This document shows, in pieces, positions 1-12,439 of a DNA stretch of 64,000 nucleotides. The notes beneath the pieces are model-generated. The model did not search any database and had not been told where the DNA came from. It saw only the letters and a list, made by a program, of their open reading frames with translations. Positions within the stretch are counted from its first letter, which is position 1. Each line of letters starts with the position of its first letter. Origin of the DNA: Chloranthus sessilifolius (taxonomy: Eukaryota > Streptophyta > Magnoliopsida > Chloranthales > Chloranthaceae); NCBI GenBank assembly GCA_021018995.1, contig CM037590.1:46783713-46847712 (forward strand), written 5' to 3'. A program made the position numbers and the translations under genes.

Positions 1-267
1 CAATTGATACTAGCTTCATAGATTAGAAACCCTAAAATAGAATTTTCATTTTCTCGCAATCTCTACCATCTCAAGTCTCAACTCTAGGCAAGCAAGTCTC
101 TCTCTCTCCCTCTCTATAGAAATTGAAAAAAAAATATTCCAATTTAAAAAAAAAAAACAGTCCCCAAAAAAAGCCCAAGCCTACCCACTATAAGCCTGGC
201 TTGGGCTGAGTACATCGTAGCCCGATTGAGAGCCCTAATAGTAGGATATACCTACTTCAACAGTTTT

Positions 268-455
268 CTTCTACTCTCTACTCACTCCTTGTCAGAGCAG
301 ATTTTATTTGCTCTTGCAGGAAGTTAGCAAGGAGGTAGTTACTAGAGTAGGTAAATCTTGCTTTGCAGTGAGTTAATAAAGAGAAGGGGGGGCTACTAAA
401 GCAAGTATATTTAACTATGGCAGAGAGTTGACAAAGAGCTATGTTAAACACAACC
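268..455. repeat. fold-back (MITE-like) repeat, family A, partial copy
   Basis: The stretch is built of short alternating phrases (gttagcaaggag, gagaagggggg, gcaagtatatttaa) and ends in acaaagagctatgttaaacacaacc. The reverse complement of that end matches the left end of the larger copy at 41700. The left terminal repeat cannot be recognised here, so the copy looks truncated. No target duplication was found and no protein is encoded. Family assignment rests on comparison within the window only. Confidence 0.45.
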
Positions 456-496
456 TTAGTTACTTGACCAGCCCTTAACCTAACCTCGAGAGTGAA

Positions 497-1600
497 GTTA
501 TATCACATTCACTTTTTGGGATGTGTGCCAATGGAAATTAATATCAGATTGTCTGATGATAGGATTATGATCTCAAGATCTATTGTTTGGAAGATTGCGA
601 GGAAAAATGATTTTTATAGTGTGATTCAAAGCATTCAACAAATTTTTTCTTTGTTTGATGAGGTACATGTGGTAACTCTTACTTTAGGTTCAGTTTGAAA
701 AAGGTCATCAGCATTTATCCCTCCGAGATGTCTTATTTACAGTCTGTCCTCCGATCTCTATCCCCGAAGCTTCTCCTATATTTAGGTTTCAGCCTTTGCT
801 TTCATGTTTCCTTTACTACCCCTAACAAAACAACTTTTAACTTCTTGGTAATAGTTTTCACCCCAATAAATATTTGATTTAATTGATCTTGAGATCATGG
901 GCCTACAATAAGACTGTCAGATTTTGAATCGTCATACATCTCAAAAAGTGATTCAAGAACCACATTTATTGTACACCGTTGATCATGAGTTGTCTGGCAT
1001 GTGGAATCAGAATCTGACCTAATTGATGTTTAGACTTTTGATTCCAAGATTTAGTGAATGGAAGATTGTGCTTAAAAAAAAAACTTCAAAAGTTAGCTCT
1101 GTAATAGTCAACGACGGAACAGTCACTATAGGAGGTAATAACAAGTAAAGGAAACACATAAAGGAAACACAAAAGGGAGGGTGTAGTGTAAATAGGTTGA
1201 AGAGTGCAAATAAGTCATATTTAAGGGTTCCCATAAAAAAATAAAAAACAGTCATATTTAGGGGGTAAATGGAAAATTTTGGAAATATACAAAGAAAAAA
1301 CAAAGAATACGACTATTTTCACCCGTTTAATAGTAAGTACCACACAGGATTTTCACAAACAAACACCATTGACTTATTTGAATCAAGCGATAGAGATTTT
1401 TTTTATTCCAATCTTCCTCACGATAGATCTTAAGATCATGGCGTGCTTATCAGATGATCAGATATTGATTTTAAATGGCACATGTCTCTAAAAGTGAAGG
1501 TCAACTCCTTTGCCCATGATGTAGGTCACTTTTGGGAATGTGTGCCATGTGGAATCAATATTTGACCGTATGATATGCACACCATAATCTTTTCATGTGA
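497..1600. repeat. cluster of inverted and direct copies of an AT-rich repeat (family C)
   Basis: Related segments occur at about 497-610 (inverted), 884-1000, 1426-1500 and 1525-1600. They share phrases such as gatcttgagatcatg, cactttttgggatgtgtgcca and catgtggaatcaa. A second shared piece at 1130-1290 (gtaaaggaaacac...gagtgcaaataag...ggggtaaatg) recurs at about 55795-55895. The pattern suggests overlapping or nested MITE-like insertions. No coding sequence or clear target duplication is visible. Confidence 0.4.
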
Positions 1601-1710
1601 TTCAAATAAGTTAATGATTTTCGTATGTTAAATAAATGTGTGGTACTTAATAATAAAAGGTGAGAATAGCCGTACCAAAAAAAACAAATGTACAGTGTTC
1701 TATGATAAAT

Positions 1711-1850
1711 AGATTTTATGCAAACAAAGTGCAGGTGGCTGATGTGGTACGATACAATTGGCTACAAGTGTTGTTGGCTCAATTAATGCATGTCGGTGTA
1801 GCTAGTCACGTGGCACCACATCAGCCACTTGCACTTTGTAATTTTCCAAA
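1711..1850. repeat. fold-back repeat, family B, copy 1
   Basis: Complementary arms surround a short loop: gtgcaggtggctgatgtgg near 1730-1749 pairs with ccacatcagccacttgcac near 1816-1834. A diverged copy in the opposite orientation lies at about 47045-47210 and shares attttatgc.aacaaagtgca and ggctgatgtgg. This is a typical non-autonomous fold-back or MITE structure. Its superfamily is not determined. Confidence 0.5.
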
Positions 1851-2039
1851 AAAAAATTGTTCTACGGAGAGTGATGATATTAAGAGGAACAAGAAAAATG
1901 TGACCGTTGGTTTAGAAATCACTATAACTTAGGTGCCCTCTATTCTCCCGGAAGGGAGAGGAGACCCTCCAACTAAATGCATCTCGACATTGTTGTAGAT
2001 TTCTCTATTTAGGCTTTGCTTTTAAGTTAGATGGTGGAT

Positions 2040-2600
2040 TTGAAGAAGAAGCCTCAAATAAGATTAATTCAGGTTGGATGGAATGGAGGCAAGCAAGCGG
2101 AGTATTGTGCGACTTAGGAGTTCCACTTAGATTGAAAGGATATTTTTATAAGACGATGGTTAGACCTGCCATATTATGTGTTGTGAAATGTTGGGCTACG
2201 AAAAGTGACAAGAAGATAGAGTGCATGTGTTCGAGATACGCATGTTGAGATGAATGTGTGGAGTAACAAGAAAGGATAAAATTTGGAAGTAGTATATGAG
2301 AGGAAATTTGAGAGTGACACGAAAGAAAAAATAATGGAATGCCGCTTAAGGTGATTTGGACGTGTTCATCTAAAGTAAGGAGTAGATCTTCTACGATAGG
2401 TTGAGATCATTACAAGGATAAGGAAGGATAATAGGAGGAGAACCAGTGAAAACCTGGAGGGATGGTTGGATGAAGGCGTGAGAAGGGACATGAAGGACTG
2501 CAAAGTTATAAATATCTTAATGCATATCATGAACGAGCGGAGAAATAGGACCTCGCAGAATAAGACTATAATGATGATGATGATGATAATGATGAGAAGC
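2040..2600 (+). mobile_element. RTE-like LINE, 5'-truncated 3' end
   Basis: Conceptual translation gives phrases typical of the C-terminal part of plant RTE-like LINE reverse transcriptases: WMEWRQASGVLCDLGVPL, then KGYFYKTMVRPAIL, then a relic of RRPVKTWRDGW and RRDMKDCK. Frameshifts and stops break the frame throughout. The segment ends in a short (GAT)n-like tract at about 2570-2596, and RTE elements usually end in a short tandem repeat rather than poly(A). It is dead and truncated at the 5' end. Family assignment is from remembered protein similarity. Confidence 0.6.
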
Positions 2601-4085
2601 ATTTCTAGATATTTTCCATTAGAAGCACCCGCTTAAGGCCTGACACATCTTTTGAGTGGCCTGATAATGATGGAAGCTACCATGGACTCAAAAATACACT
2701 CGTTAGGGGGTTTTGAATTTTGAACCATCCTTTTAAGTAAGAGCTTCTATTTAAAATTTGTTTATTTTTATTGGTTTTGTCTTGTTCGCTGAATGTGATA
2801 TATCCTCTTCTGCGATTCTTCCCCTTTTCTATGCCCATCAAAAGTTGTAGCTATAATCATCACACATACAAATACATAGTTAAAACAATACATTTTGATA
2901 AAACTGAAATATGCCAAAATTTCATTCCCTTTGCACTTCCAAAATAAGCCTTCCAATTCCCTCTGGCCCAAGAATACCAATTTAGCTTCCGCTGGAGTTG
3001 ATTTGGATTTCCTTCTGAAGGCAGTCTCCATCCATCTGGTTCGACCCCTTTTGGCCACCTTGTTAATTTTGAACAATGATACCAAAGATAGGTTTGTGAA
3101 TTCCACAAAGTCATGGAATCTAAACATGGTCAATAACAAATTTGATTTGGAAATATGCTTCTTTTCTCATATTACACTCCTTCAAGGGCTTCCAAATGAT
3201 TGCAAACGATAGCATCCTCCAGAGAACTGTGCCCTCACTTGGAAAAGAACTCCTATTTCATATGTTTCTAATCTCTATCACAGGTACTAAGACCTCCATG
3301 ATGCCAGACAATTTAGCAGAAAATTTCAAACTTGCTTGGCCACCTAACAAAATATGAATTGAATGACTTCTCTGCTTTAAAGACGATGCACCTTCTAAGG
3401 AGATACTAATTACAACATTGAGGATGATTAGCTATTAAGATCACATTGCTCATTGCCATCTAACAAGGCTCCTGTGTGCCGAGATAAAGAACCACACTAC
3501 ACGTTAACTGAAGGAGAGATAAGTTGTGCGAAAAATATTAAGTTAGTGAAAAGACCTTTACTACTTTTGCCCTATTTCTACTATACTCACTTCAAACTCC
3601 CTACTGACACTGTAAGAGGAAAATAGACTTTAACTCCCTAATGATTCTACGGGTATGCTTCGCATAGCTCCCCAGAAGCTTAAGAGCCACTCTAGTCTCC
3701 GGTGGGGAGCTCTTAGAGCCCGAGAGCACATTTGGTAAACCAGCTTCCTGTTCAATATTGCTTGCAGGGACCTGTTTTAAGTGAAAAAAACCCGCTGCCC
3801 CAACTGGTAAAACCTGCTCTGGCAGGGAGCTGGAGCAGAGTTGCGGGGAGCTACGCACATGCAGCTTAACAGACAATTTCACTTTTCGGAAAGTTCCAGA
3901 AAAAATCGAGAGAAAAAATTAAAACAAATAAATTATAAAAATTGAAGGATGAGTCGCATTTTATTCGTTGCTTTTTCAAGAAGTAGGAGAATTTGGTGCT
4001 TCCAGCCCCTTCCACCACGTGTTCCATAACTGTTGATTGATGAATGATGAAATAAATTAATATTGTTACTATCAATTTGTCGATT
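2601..4085. other. intergenic, no gene recognised
   Basis: Overlapping short frames on both strands at about 2768-3360 show no domain I recognise. At 3620-3870 there are several partly inverted copies of a gggagctct / agagctccc motif, possibly an old fold-back element. No RNA gene, promoter or complete transposon could be supported. Confidence 0.4.
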
Positions 4086-4194
4086 GTTGTGTGCAGTGGC
4101 GGAACTACATAGAGGTCAGTGCGGGCGAGCCCCCGCACCCCAAAAATTAATGACATTTTTTTTTTAAAAGACAACCCTATTAAATTGGTAGCTG

Positions 4195-4512
4195 GTCGCT
4201 CCCTCTATAAAGCCAAAACGTAACATCTTTCTTCTCTCTCTAAAACCAACTTAAAAGACGCCTTCTCTATTTTCTTTCTCTAAAACCCAACTTAAAGGCG
4301 CCCTCCATCCTTTCTCTCTCTAAAACCCAAAACTTAAACAAAGGTCTGCCCTCTTTTCTCTCTCTACAAGACTAAAACCCAAGGCACCCTCTTGTCTCTC
4401 TATAAAATCCAACCTAAAAGGCACCCTCTTTTCTCTCTAAAATCCATCCTAAAATGACGCCCACCCTCTTTTCTCTCTCTAAAACCCTAAAACCCAACTT
4501 AAAAGGCGCCCG
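4195..4512 (+). repeat. pyrimidine-rich minisatellite inside the hAT-like element
   Basis: Degenerate units of roughly 40-50 bases repeat the phrases ctttctctctctaaaaccca, acttaaaaggcgc and ccctcttttctctc about seven times. The array lies wholly within the transposon and has no coding potential. Confidence 0.6.
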
Positions 4513-5436
4513 CCTGAACCCGACGCCGATGAGTCGGTGCCGCCGCTGCCCACTCTAATCAGCCACACTGTGGTTTCGTTGCGTCGATAAGATCTCCCTC
4601 TTCTTCTTCACTTTTTATTCTTTTTCTTCTGCTATGGTTGATTTTATTTTAGAAGCCTAGATTGATCTTTTTGCTTAACTGGTAATCTTAATGATATTTA
4701 ATATTGGGTGTTTAAATGTCTAATTTTAATAGTATAAGATCATTTAATAGTGTGAGATAAAATTACTAATTTTAATGGTATAAGATCATTTAATAAACAA
4801 CATTTGGGTGTTTAAATGTCCGTCAATAGCCATTATCCATTTTGAAATTTATATGGATTTATTACAGCCAAATTTTTTAACTAGTTAAGTGTAGGTGAGA
4901 TATTTCATTTCGACTAATTTTTTCATAATCAGAAATAGTTCTTCTATTTTGGCTAGTTAAGTGTAGGTGATATAGAATTTGTGTTTTCTGATTTTCTTTA
5001 CAATGCACGCCATGGGATGTCTATAATCTCAACATTTGCAATACATTAAATGTCATTTAAAATTATTGATACATTGAATTTAAATGATACCTTTATATTT
5101 TAGGAAGCATTGATTATTTTAATAAAAAGAGAAATTATTTTGAATCCCAATTTATATTAAGGCTGCGTTTGGGATTGCTCTTTCGAGGCAAAGAGCAGCT
5201 CTCTACTTTGGTGGAGAGCACTTCAGATCTCCCTCTTCTTCTTCGTCTCCTTTTTTTATTCTTCTTTTTCTTTAATATGCAATTAAGATGATATATGTCT
5301 CTCACATGTTTGTTAAAATGTCTAAGAGGATCTAGCCATCTAAGTCTTGTCTCATGTTATTTTTAATTTTTCCTCCTAATTTTTCCCTGAACTTGCCGGA
5401 TTTTGCCATATTTTTCCCTAAATTTTTCCTTGAACT

Positions 5437-5550
<114 letters not shown>

Positions 5551-6067
5551 TATAAAATATAAAATATTTATAAAAGTCTTTCATATTATTTAAAAGTCGC
5601 TAAAAAAAATAAAATTTCATCAATTTCGTTGAAATTTTTGCAATTTCGGAGAAATGTATGAAATTTCGTTAAATGTTTCGTATGAACCTTATTTCAATGA
5701 ATTTAGGAGAAGTTAGCTGAAATTTATCATTGTCACTTGCGCCCCGGCTGGGTAAAAATCCTAATTCCACCACTGGTTGTGTGTTTGAAGAATTTGGTTT
5801 TCTTCGACTTCGGACAGTTTTTCAATTTCCTTTGTAGATGCAAAACTCATGCTAGCAGAGTTGAAGCTATAAAGATGGAGAAAACTAAAACTGTAAGCTC
5901 AAAATGGGCTACACCTCATATATATCTGGGTGAAATACCAAAATCTTGGGATTGGGTCCTTGCCTAAGTAATGACGCCCTCAAACTACTAGCATTGATTT
6001 GAGGTTAGGCCATTAGGAGTTCAATTGCATGTTTTCCCATTAAAAATAAATTTTTTTAGAACCTTCA

Positions 6068-6076
6068 AATTCTTAT
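6068..6076. other. 9-bp target site duplication, left copy (AATTCTTAT)
   Basis: Identical to 19027-19035 immediately beyond the right inverted repeat. A 9-bp duplication is the hallmark of Mutator-family insertion. Confidence 0.9.
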
Positions 6077-6192
6077 GGGAAATGTTCCTGATCGACCGTG
6101 TCATATACAACTTTTACATCACAGACCCTATATTTTCACTTTTACCCAAATCGATCCGCTGCACGCCAAGCCGTCGCCCATCCTTAGGAAAT
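6077..6192 (+). repeat. MULE left terminal inverted repeat
   Basis: Begins GGGAAATG. It aligns over roughly 110 bp with the reverse complement of the right end, sharing gatcga.c.tgtca.atac, cttttac.tca, gagaccc and tattttcac.tttacccaaa.cga. By eye about three quarters of positions match. Confidence 0.85.
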
Positions 6193-6432
6193 GCCGAAAT
6201 TACCCCAAATGTAATAAATGGTTGTCCTTTATTCAACTCTTTACTGTTTACTTTTTTTACTTTTTACTTTTTCATTTGAAGTTGGTGGAGAAGCAGTGTC
6301 GTTCGATTTTTCAATCTTCAAGCTACCAAATATGTAAGTTAGAAATAAAATTATCTTTCGTTGCTGTAGAGTTTTTTCTTCTTCTTTTGTCGGTATACAT
6401 TTTGATATAATTTTTTAAGGTTACTATAAATA

Positions 6433-6540
6433 AAATCGATATCGACTATAAATACAATTGTTATCGATTGTATTTATAGTCGATATCGATTGTATTTAGA
6501 GTCGATATCGATTGTATTTATAGTACATCGATTTTATATA
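6433..6540. repeat. 22-bp palindromic repeat array 1 (MULE left subterminal)
   Basis: About four and a half units share the core TCGATATCGA at 22-bp spacing. Two of them form a perfect 24-bp inverted repeat (6435-6458 with 6467-6490) around an 8-bp loop. It lies about 360 bp inside the left terminal repeat and just upstream of the first coding block of the Ulp1-type gene. Confidence 0.85.
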
Positions 6541-6630
6541 TTACAGCTTATTTAACATTTAAACAACCCGTGTTAGTATGAGACTCAGTCCTTTTTTTTT
6601 TATTACAGTTCATTTCAACAAACTGTCAAA

Positions 6631-7413
6631 ATGGTCGTACACCGACTTGTTGCCAAATGTTCCCCTAGTGCCATTTCGAATCTCTACGATACCGCTAGCC
6701 AAACTCGAAAGGAATTGTTGAGAGCATCAGTTTTCGGTGGAATATTTCAAATGCCTAAGGGTGTGGGGTTTCTTGGAGATGTGGTCGATGCGATGCTGAC
6801 TTTTTGGGTTGAAAAAAATCACTTCTTAATCATGAAGACTGATGTCTATCTTCAGAATTGCATCGATACTAGGCTTTGCCATATTAGCCCCGAAAAGTAT
6901 ATCCCGTCCATTAAACCACCGGAAGAACAAACCATTCGATACAAATATTTTCGTTGAACGCCTCATGAGCAAATTCTTCGGTCTCATATAGATAATACAA
7001 TTTGGAGAGCGAAAAGTGATGACGATTTCGTAAAGTTGTCTCTTCTATATGTGTTGTGTATATTTCTTTTTCTCGGGTCCCACCATCAACTGACAGAAGA
7101 CCACATCGATCTCATCGATGACGTCGAAAACTTCAACCGAACTCCGTGGGGTCTCCACGTGTACCATGACTTGATGGAGTATATAATGAAGTGCGCGGCG
7201 AATAAAAAGACTGTCGAGATGGATAAAGCCCTTAAGACGTACAACACATATGGTTGCATATGTGTACTTCAATAGTGGGCTTATGAGATGCTGCCAGATA
7301 TTTTGCCTTTCCCGATAGGCCTTAAAGACCCTTTATCACGATTGGTGAAATGGCCGAACAAGGCGCAATCAAGGATCAAAAGCTACACTTACGGATAGAT
7401 GTTGAACAACAAG
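6631..7413 (+). pseudogene. Ulp1-type MULE protease gene, first coding block (DUF1985-like)
   Basis: One frame runs across the block with two nonsense codons, TGA at 6955 and TAG at 7273. The phrases LLRASVFGGIFQMPK, DDDFVKLSLLYVLCIFLFLG, LIDDVENFNRTPWG and WAYEMLPDI fit the DUF1985 domain. That domain typically precedes the C48 (Ulp1) peptidase domain in plant MULE-borne genes. The block ends at a good donor (CAAG|GTATGA, GT at 7414). The likely start is the ATG at 6631, which lies just after array 1. The gene cannot make a full product. Whether such genes ever served transposition is not known. Confidence 0.7.
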
Positions 7414-7451
7414 GTATGATGTCTATTAAATAATTCAAATTTATAAAGTTA

Positions 7452-7533
7452 AGGAGTAGAGAGATTCGATGACAATTGAATAAAGGTACCGACTGCTTAA
7501 GGAGTCGATAACGATTTCCTCTAGAATCGATAC
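7452..7533. repeat. 22-bp palindromic repeat array 2, left half
   Basis: Units such as ggagtcgataacgatttcct continue on the far side of the 7534-9361 insertion, at 9362-9480. Together they form one array inside the first intron of the Ulp1-type gene. Confidence 0.75.
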
Positions 7534-9361
7534 TGATGTGATATTTTAATGTAATGTTTTACTCGCAAGTGCACGAATCGGTTTGTATATAGTGGGTGCG
7601 GAGTACGAGATCGTTCCCACGAGGATTAATTTTGAAATACCTAAAAGAGAAGTAATTCTAGAAATCTATTAAGATCTAACAGTATTCTACCAGTTTTATG
7701 ATTTAAGCGGTTGATGAGATGGTAATTAATGACTACAAACTAAAATTCAATTGATAATTCAAAAATAAAAGTGAAGATGATGATAAAGATGAAGATACTA
7801 AATCCTCCCATCTTTGGTCCGTTCTTCCTATAATATAAATCTAAGGATTAAATTATGAGATATTTCATTGGTAACAAACATTTTTTATGGAAGATCAATG
7901 GTCAACACCCTAATAGGTTCCACGTTGCATCCCTGCAATTAGGACTTAGATGATTTTCATATATAGATCTGGGATCAAGGGCACGGCTAGGCACACATGA
8001 TCTCAGGTTCAAATAAAAATCATCCCCAAGGTGGGTGAAAATTCCAACAAGAATACCACTTATAAATCTGAAATCAAGGGCATGGCTCGGCACACTTTAT
8101 TCAGATTAGGGATTATTTAAGATAAAATTACCATTACATAACCAAGATCCAGGGCATGGCTCGGCACACTCGATCCCAGAACATAATCGTAATTAGATCC
8201 ACACGATGAAAGCACAAAGACCATAACAATGATTGGGTAAAATTACCGTCACAGATCTGAGATCCTGGGCATGGCTCGGCACACGCGATCCCAGTTAGTG
8301 GCAGGGATTTCATCCGTTCATGATAGCACAACAACCATAAAATAAAATATCATATTTTAATCCTTAATTTATATTATTAAAAGTACATCCCTCGGATGGG
8401 AATCATTAGATCCCCATCTCTATAAATTTAGCCACACATATTGTAAGTAAATGACATAAATAAATAAAGACGGGAAAATAATATTAATTAAAATTACCTC
8501 AAACTTCAAAATAAATTACGTTGATCCACACGTATGATGATCTTCAGAAACGAAATTAATGCAGAAATAAACTTTGAACAAAATTTAGGAATGAGTATTG
8601 AAAAATTAAAGGGAACAAAGCTCTCAAAAGAATAATAAAACTTCCCTATTTCTATGTCTAACTATGAAAAATAATGGCTAAAAACTAAGAACGCTAAAAA
8701 CTAAGAACACTAAAAACTAAAACTCTTTCCTAAAACTAATTCCTATGTAATTCTAATTCTAAAAAGATATCCCTTTCCCGAAGTGTTTGAGTCGCTTTAA
8801 ATAGACCCGTCGCGCGGAAGTCTCCCAAGCCTGTATTTTCGGGTCGATTAATCGACCAGGGAGGGTCGATGCATCGAGCCGACAAAGAATCCCAAAAATC
8901 AGGTTTCCAGTGTCAGATTCGTGTCAGACTCTAATTCTGGCTCGATTAATCGACCTGTAGGGTCGATACATCGACCCCAGAAATCCGTGAAATTCAGCAC
9001 TTCTTCTTGGTTCAGACACTGCTTCGGTATTTCGGCCATAACGTTCTGTCCCAAACTCAGATTAAGACGATTCTTGCGCCGTTGGAAAGCTGACGAAAAG
9101 ATCTACAACGTTCATGTTTTGACAATTTTGTAATTCGGCCGTCTTGAAGGTCCAGATTTAGCCGCAAGTCGCACCAAGTTCTTGATTACCCGAAGTTGCA
9201 GTGTTTTGACATTATATTTAGAATTCTTGGACTGTTTTCTATACTTGACTTGTATTTACCTTAAACACTTCAAATCTAATCAATCTCATTAGATAGCCTT
9301 CATCAGACAGCTAAATATAGGTATTTAGGGGTGAAATATCCTCATTTTTCAGTACTCATCA
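7534..9361. mobile_element. solo-LTR-like element with 5-bp target duplication GATAC
   Basis: The segment starts TGATG and ends CATCA (inverted termini) and is flanked by GATAC at 7529-7533 and 9362-9366. This is the structure expected of a solo LTR. It has no coding sequence. It contains a degenerate tandem repeat at about 7950-8300 (gggcatggctcggcacac, four copies) and paired tcgattaatcgacc motifs at about 8845 and 8942. The start, with actcgcaagtgcacgaatc and gagatcgttcccacgagg, is a motif I recall from plant non-autonomous LTR elements. No full-length partner is in the window. Confidence 0.7.
7950..8300. repeat. tandem repeat within the solo LTR
   Basis: Four units centre on gggcatggctcggcacac (first copy gggcacggctaggcacac). 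They alternate with cgatcccag / gatctgagatc, which are inverted with respect to each other, so each unit can fold back. Confidence 0.65.
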
Positions 9362-9480
9362 GATACCGATTCATTACAGAATCGATACCGATTCATTACA
9401 GAGTCGATAACGACTTTGTAAATAATTGATAACAACTTCGTAAATAATCGATAGCGATTTCGTAAAAAGTCGATACCTTG
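9362..9480. repeat. 22-bp palindromic repeat array 2, right half
   Basis: Five to six exact 22-bp units (for example agaatcgataccgattcatt and its neighbours) carry the core TCGATANCGA. They continue the array broken by the solo LTR. Confidence 0.85.
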
Positions 9481-9540
9481 CATTTAAAATATATTATTAA
9501 TTTAGTCTGTTATTTATTGTGTTTTCTTTTCTTTCAAAAG

Positions 9541-9982
9541 GTTTGCGCTCCTCTCGTACCTTTTGGCTTTGAGTTAGAGATACCCGTCGTAAAAAAATAT
9601 CTATGAGGTCGAAAGGTCTTTGAGGGGAAGAGGAAAGAGGTTCATGAACCGGTCAAGAAAGTTGTGAAAGTTGTACGGCCGAAGAAGAAGAGAAATTACA
9701 TTCCAATTGAGAATATTGATGAGGAAGAATTTGACGTCCAATCAACGTCGGACGAAAAATCGTCCTCGGAAGAGGGCCCCATCCATGTAGAGCGGCTGAG
9801 AACTAGGGGGCTACGAAAGAGAGCACAGCCACGAAAGGGAGCCCAGCTGCACTGACCTCCTCCAATGAGTCGTTGTTGAGAAGGATCGACGGTCTGGTGT
9901 TAGAAAACTTGAAGCTCACCCAAAGAGTGAGCCATTTGGAGGGAGAGAAAGTGGTCCTCGCGACACGTTGTGCCTCCGTAGA
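9541..9982 (+). pseudogene. Ulp1-type MULE gene, second coding block, left part
   Basis: The block follows an acceptor (TTTCAAAAG|GT, AG at 9539-9540). It encodes a basic-acidic linker (KVVRPKKKRNYIPIENIDEE) and then, in another frame, a heptad-like segment (LENLKLTQRVSHLEGEKVVL) that suggests a coiled coil. The coding text is interrupted at GAAAC by the LTR element 9988-12945 and resumes at 12951. Frame changes show decay. Function is unknown beyond being the middle part of a DUF1985/Ulp1 protein. Confidence 0.6.
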
Positions 9983-9987
9983 GAAAC

Positions 9988-10493
9988 TGTTAGAGAAATT
10001 GAAATGTTGATTCGAAATAATACATGGAATCGGTTCGAGGCACAAGAAATATTGCTATCTTTAAACCAATATTTGCCCCCACCACTTCGACAAAGTGGTC
10101 ACCAATAGGTTACCGGCAAACTGGTTCCAAGATACAACGAACCGGCTGTATATTCTTGTGAAGGATTTGGCGAATCCGATCACGTTATCCGAACACTAAA
10201 TATTGCAAGAACGCTCTGATCAAGACCTTTAAAGACATAACAAGAGAGAAGAAATAAGACTCTTTTTGTGGTATATAAAACAATGATTTTAGGTTCCTTA
10301 AATATAATTCAAGTGGTGCGTTAATACACCTTTTTTCTATGAAAAGGTGTAACACGCATCCCTTCGAAAAAGACACACCACTTTGGAATAACCCTTCATT
10401 TTGAAAAGACACACCACTTTGGAAAGACACCTCAATTGAAAAGACACACCTCTTGGGAAAAGACAAGTATAATAAACTTTTAAATATCTAACA
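9988..10493 (-). repeat. LTR (left, probable 3' LTR)
   Basis: 506 bp; begins TGTTAGAGAAATTG and ends ATCTAACA. It includes three internal copies of aaaagacacacc. The tract of C and T just outside it (atcccctac) is the complement of a polypurine tract. Confidence 0.8.
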
Positions 10494-12439
10494 ATCCCCT
10501 ACTATTTAAAAGTTTAAATATCCAACAATCCCCCACTATTTAAAATTTTGAAATCAGAGCAAAGCCAAAAATATATGCATAAATGAAAATGTCTTACAGA
10601 CTTGAATTTTCACTTTAGTGGAAATAACTCAAAGTTTGTCAAGATCTTTAGTGAAACTAAGTCTTGAACTGATGATCATATTCGACAAATCGGAATTATT
10701 TCACACACATATTTCATATATTTAGTGTTCAATAAATTAGTTAGCACATTTAGGTCATATGCTAGTACCCTGATTTTCATAAGTGTTTATGAGATAAAGT
10801 CATGTCTCATTGAAGGCGGCTCCACCCTCACACTTATATAGGTAGGCCTATATGAGATATCCTTGTAATTTTAACATCTCAATACATTGTGTTATAGCGT
10901 CTATTAAGAGCAATGCTCAACCTCCCCTTATCCATTACAAGCAAAACACTACCATTCCTGGGATGTTTATGAGAATTTAATTCTCATCAATATAGTGCCC
11001 CTTTGTCCGTCACGGATTTACGACTTGTTCTTCCCTTTGAACCTAAACATTGACCAAACAAATATTAGGTAGGGTTCTCATTGTAAGTGACTGTTTGGAT
11101 AAATGACTTTAAACCCATCCCGATTCTTCTTTTAAGCTAATACTTTCCATAATTGCTCATAATTACAATTATCAACACATATAATGTTTCTTCAAATATT
11201 TTTGTCTGGAATTATATATCATTTATTTTCTTGTTCATTGATAAGAAAATAAGTTCCATAGAGAACTTAGAAGTTTTAACTCAATCTTTGTTGGTACATC
11301 TACCAAAGGACCCTTAAGTCAATTCATTTCTCTACCTATTTTGATATAACCAACAAACTCAATAAGATTTATAGTTGCTCTTTAATATCTCTTGTAAGAT
11401 CATGATTCCATTTCTTAAAGGAAAATCATCTTTAAATGAGTTAGATCTTCAAATCTAAATCTATTATCTTTCTTAAGATAATTCAATCAAAATCATTTGA
11501 TCATCTCCAAATGATCCTAACAATCTTTTCATGACAACTCGATGTGGTGAGAATTTTATGATCAAATCATTGATAATAATTTCAAGTTATGTCTACTTAA
11601 TTAAGGGCACTCAATGATCATATGATCAAGCGCAATTAATCAATCAATTAATCATGAAAATAAGGATGACCTTAGAGTCAAGCCTGTTATGAGGCTACTG
11701 AATCAACCATTTGATCATGCTCAAAAAGTTGCTAACGAACAATGGTGATATGATCAAAGTCGCACAAACATAATGACATCTGAATACATGAGTGACAAAG
11801 TCTACCCTTCTTGACAAGGACATTAAAAAAAAAATCTCACAAGAAATAACGTAAAAATAAAAATGATCAATAAATCATAGTCATTCAATCTTAGCCTTCA
11901 AACCAATTTGATTATATTTCTTATTATGTGGGCTCTTGATTGCAACTTTTGATCGTGGCCACTCATCACCAAGCAATGATGATTGCTAGACCATTGTGGC
12001 ATGATCATGAGCACTTTGGTAAAGGCTTTTGGTTGATGGTGAGCAAAAAATATGATCACACATCAATTTAAAAAAAAAGTCACACTTAGGTTTAGTGTCA
12101 CTCTTTATTCACAAGTGACCCATAATAAAAAATAATTGCCCAAGTAAATAAAAATCTTCACTTTAAATGGTTGGTTGAAGCACCTTGGTAGTGTTTTTCT
12201 CACATCCATTAAAATGCCCCACATTCTAACATGAGGGTGTCAATGTGTGCATTCAACTAGCCAGTCAGTGCCATTAAATTCACCCATAAAAAAAATAAAG
12301 TAAAATTAGCATACCTCTTAAGCATGTCGTTACCCAAAGAAACACCTCTCCACCCCTTCGTAATCGGGTTATAAATAAAGAGTTGGGTAGTGTTTCCATG
12401 TGCCATCGGATTCGAAACCTCTAAATATTGGTTTAAAAT
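10494..12439. other. interior of the coding-free LTR element
   Basis: AT-rich sequence with no reading frame of note. It starts with two copies of an aatccccnactatttaaaa motif (10493-10513 and 10524-10545), each followed by related text. The second may be a duplicated polypurine tract plus LTR edge. No gag or pol similarity was recognised. Confidence 0.6.

Noticed and set aside
2768-3212. Overlapping frames of 84-123 residues on both strands
   Set aside because: Neither strand gives a family I can name. It could be old LINE or host-exon debris, but this cannot be supported.
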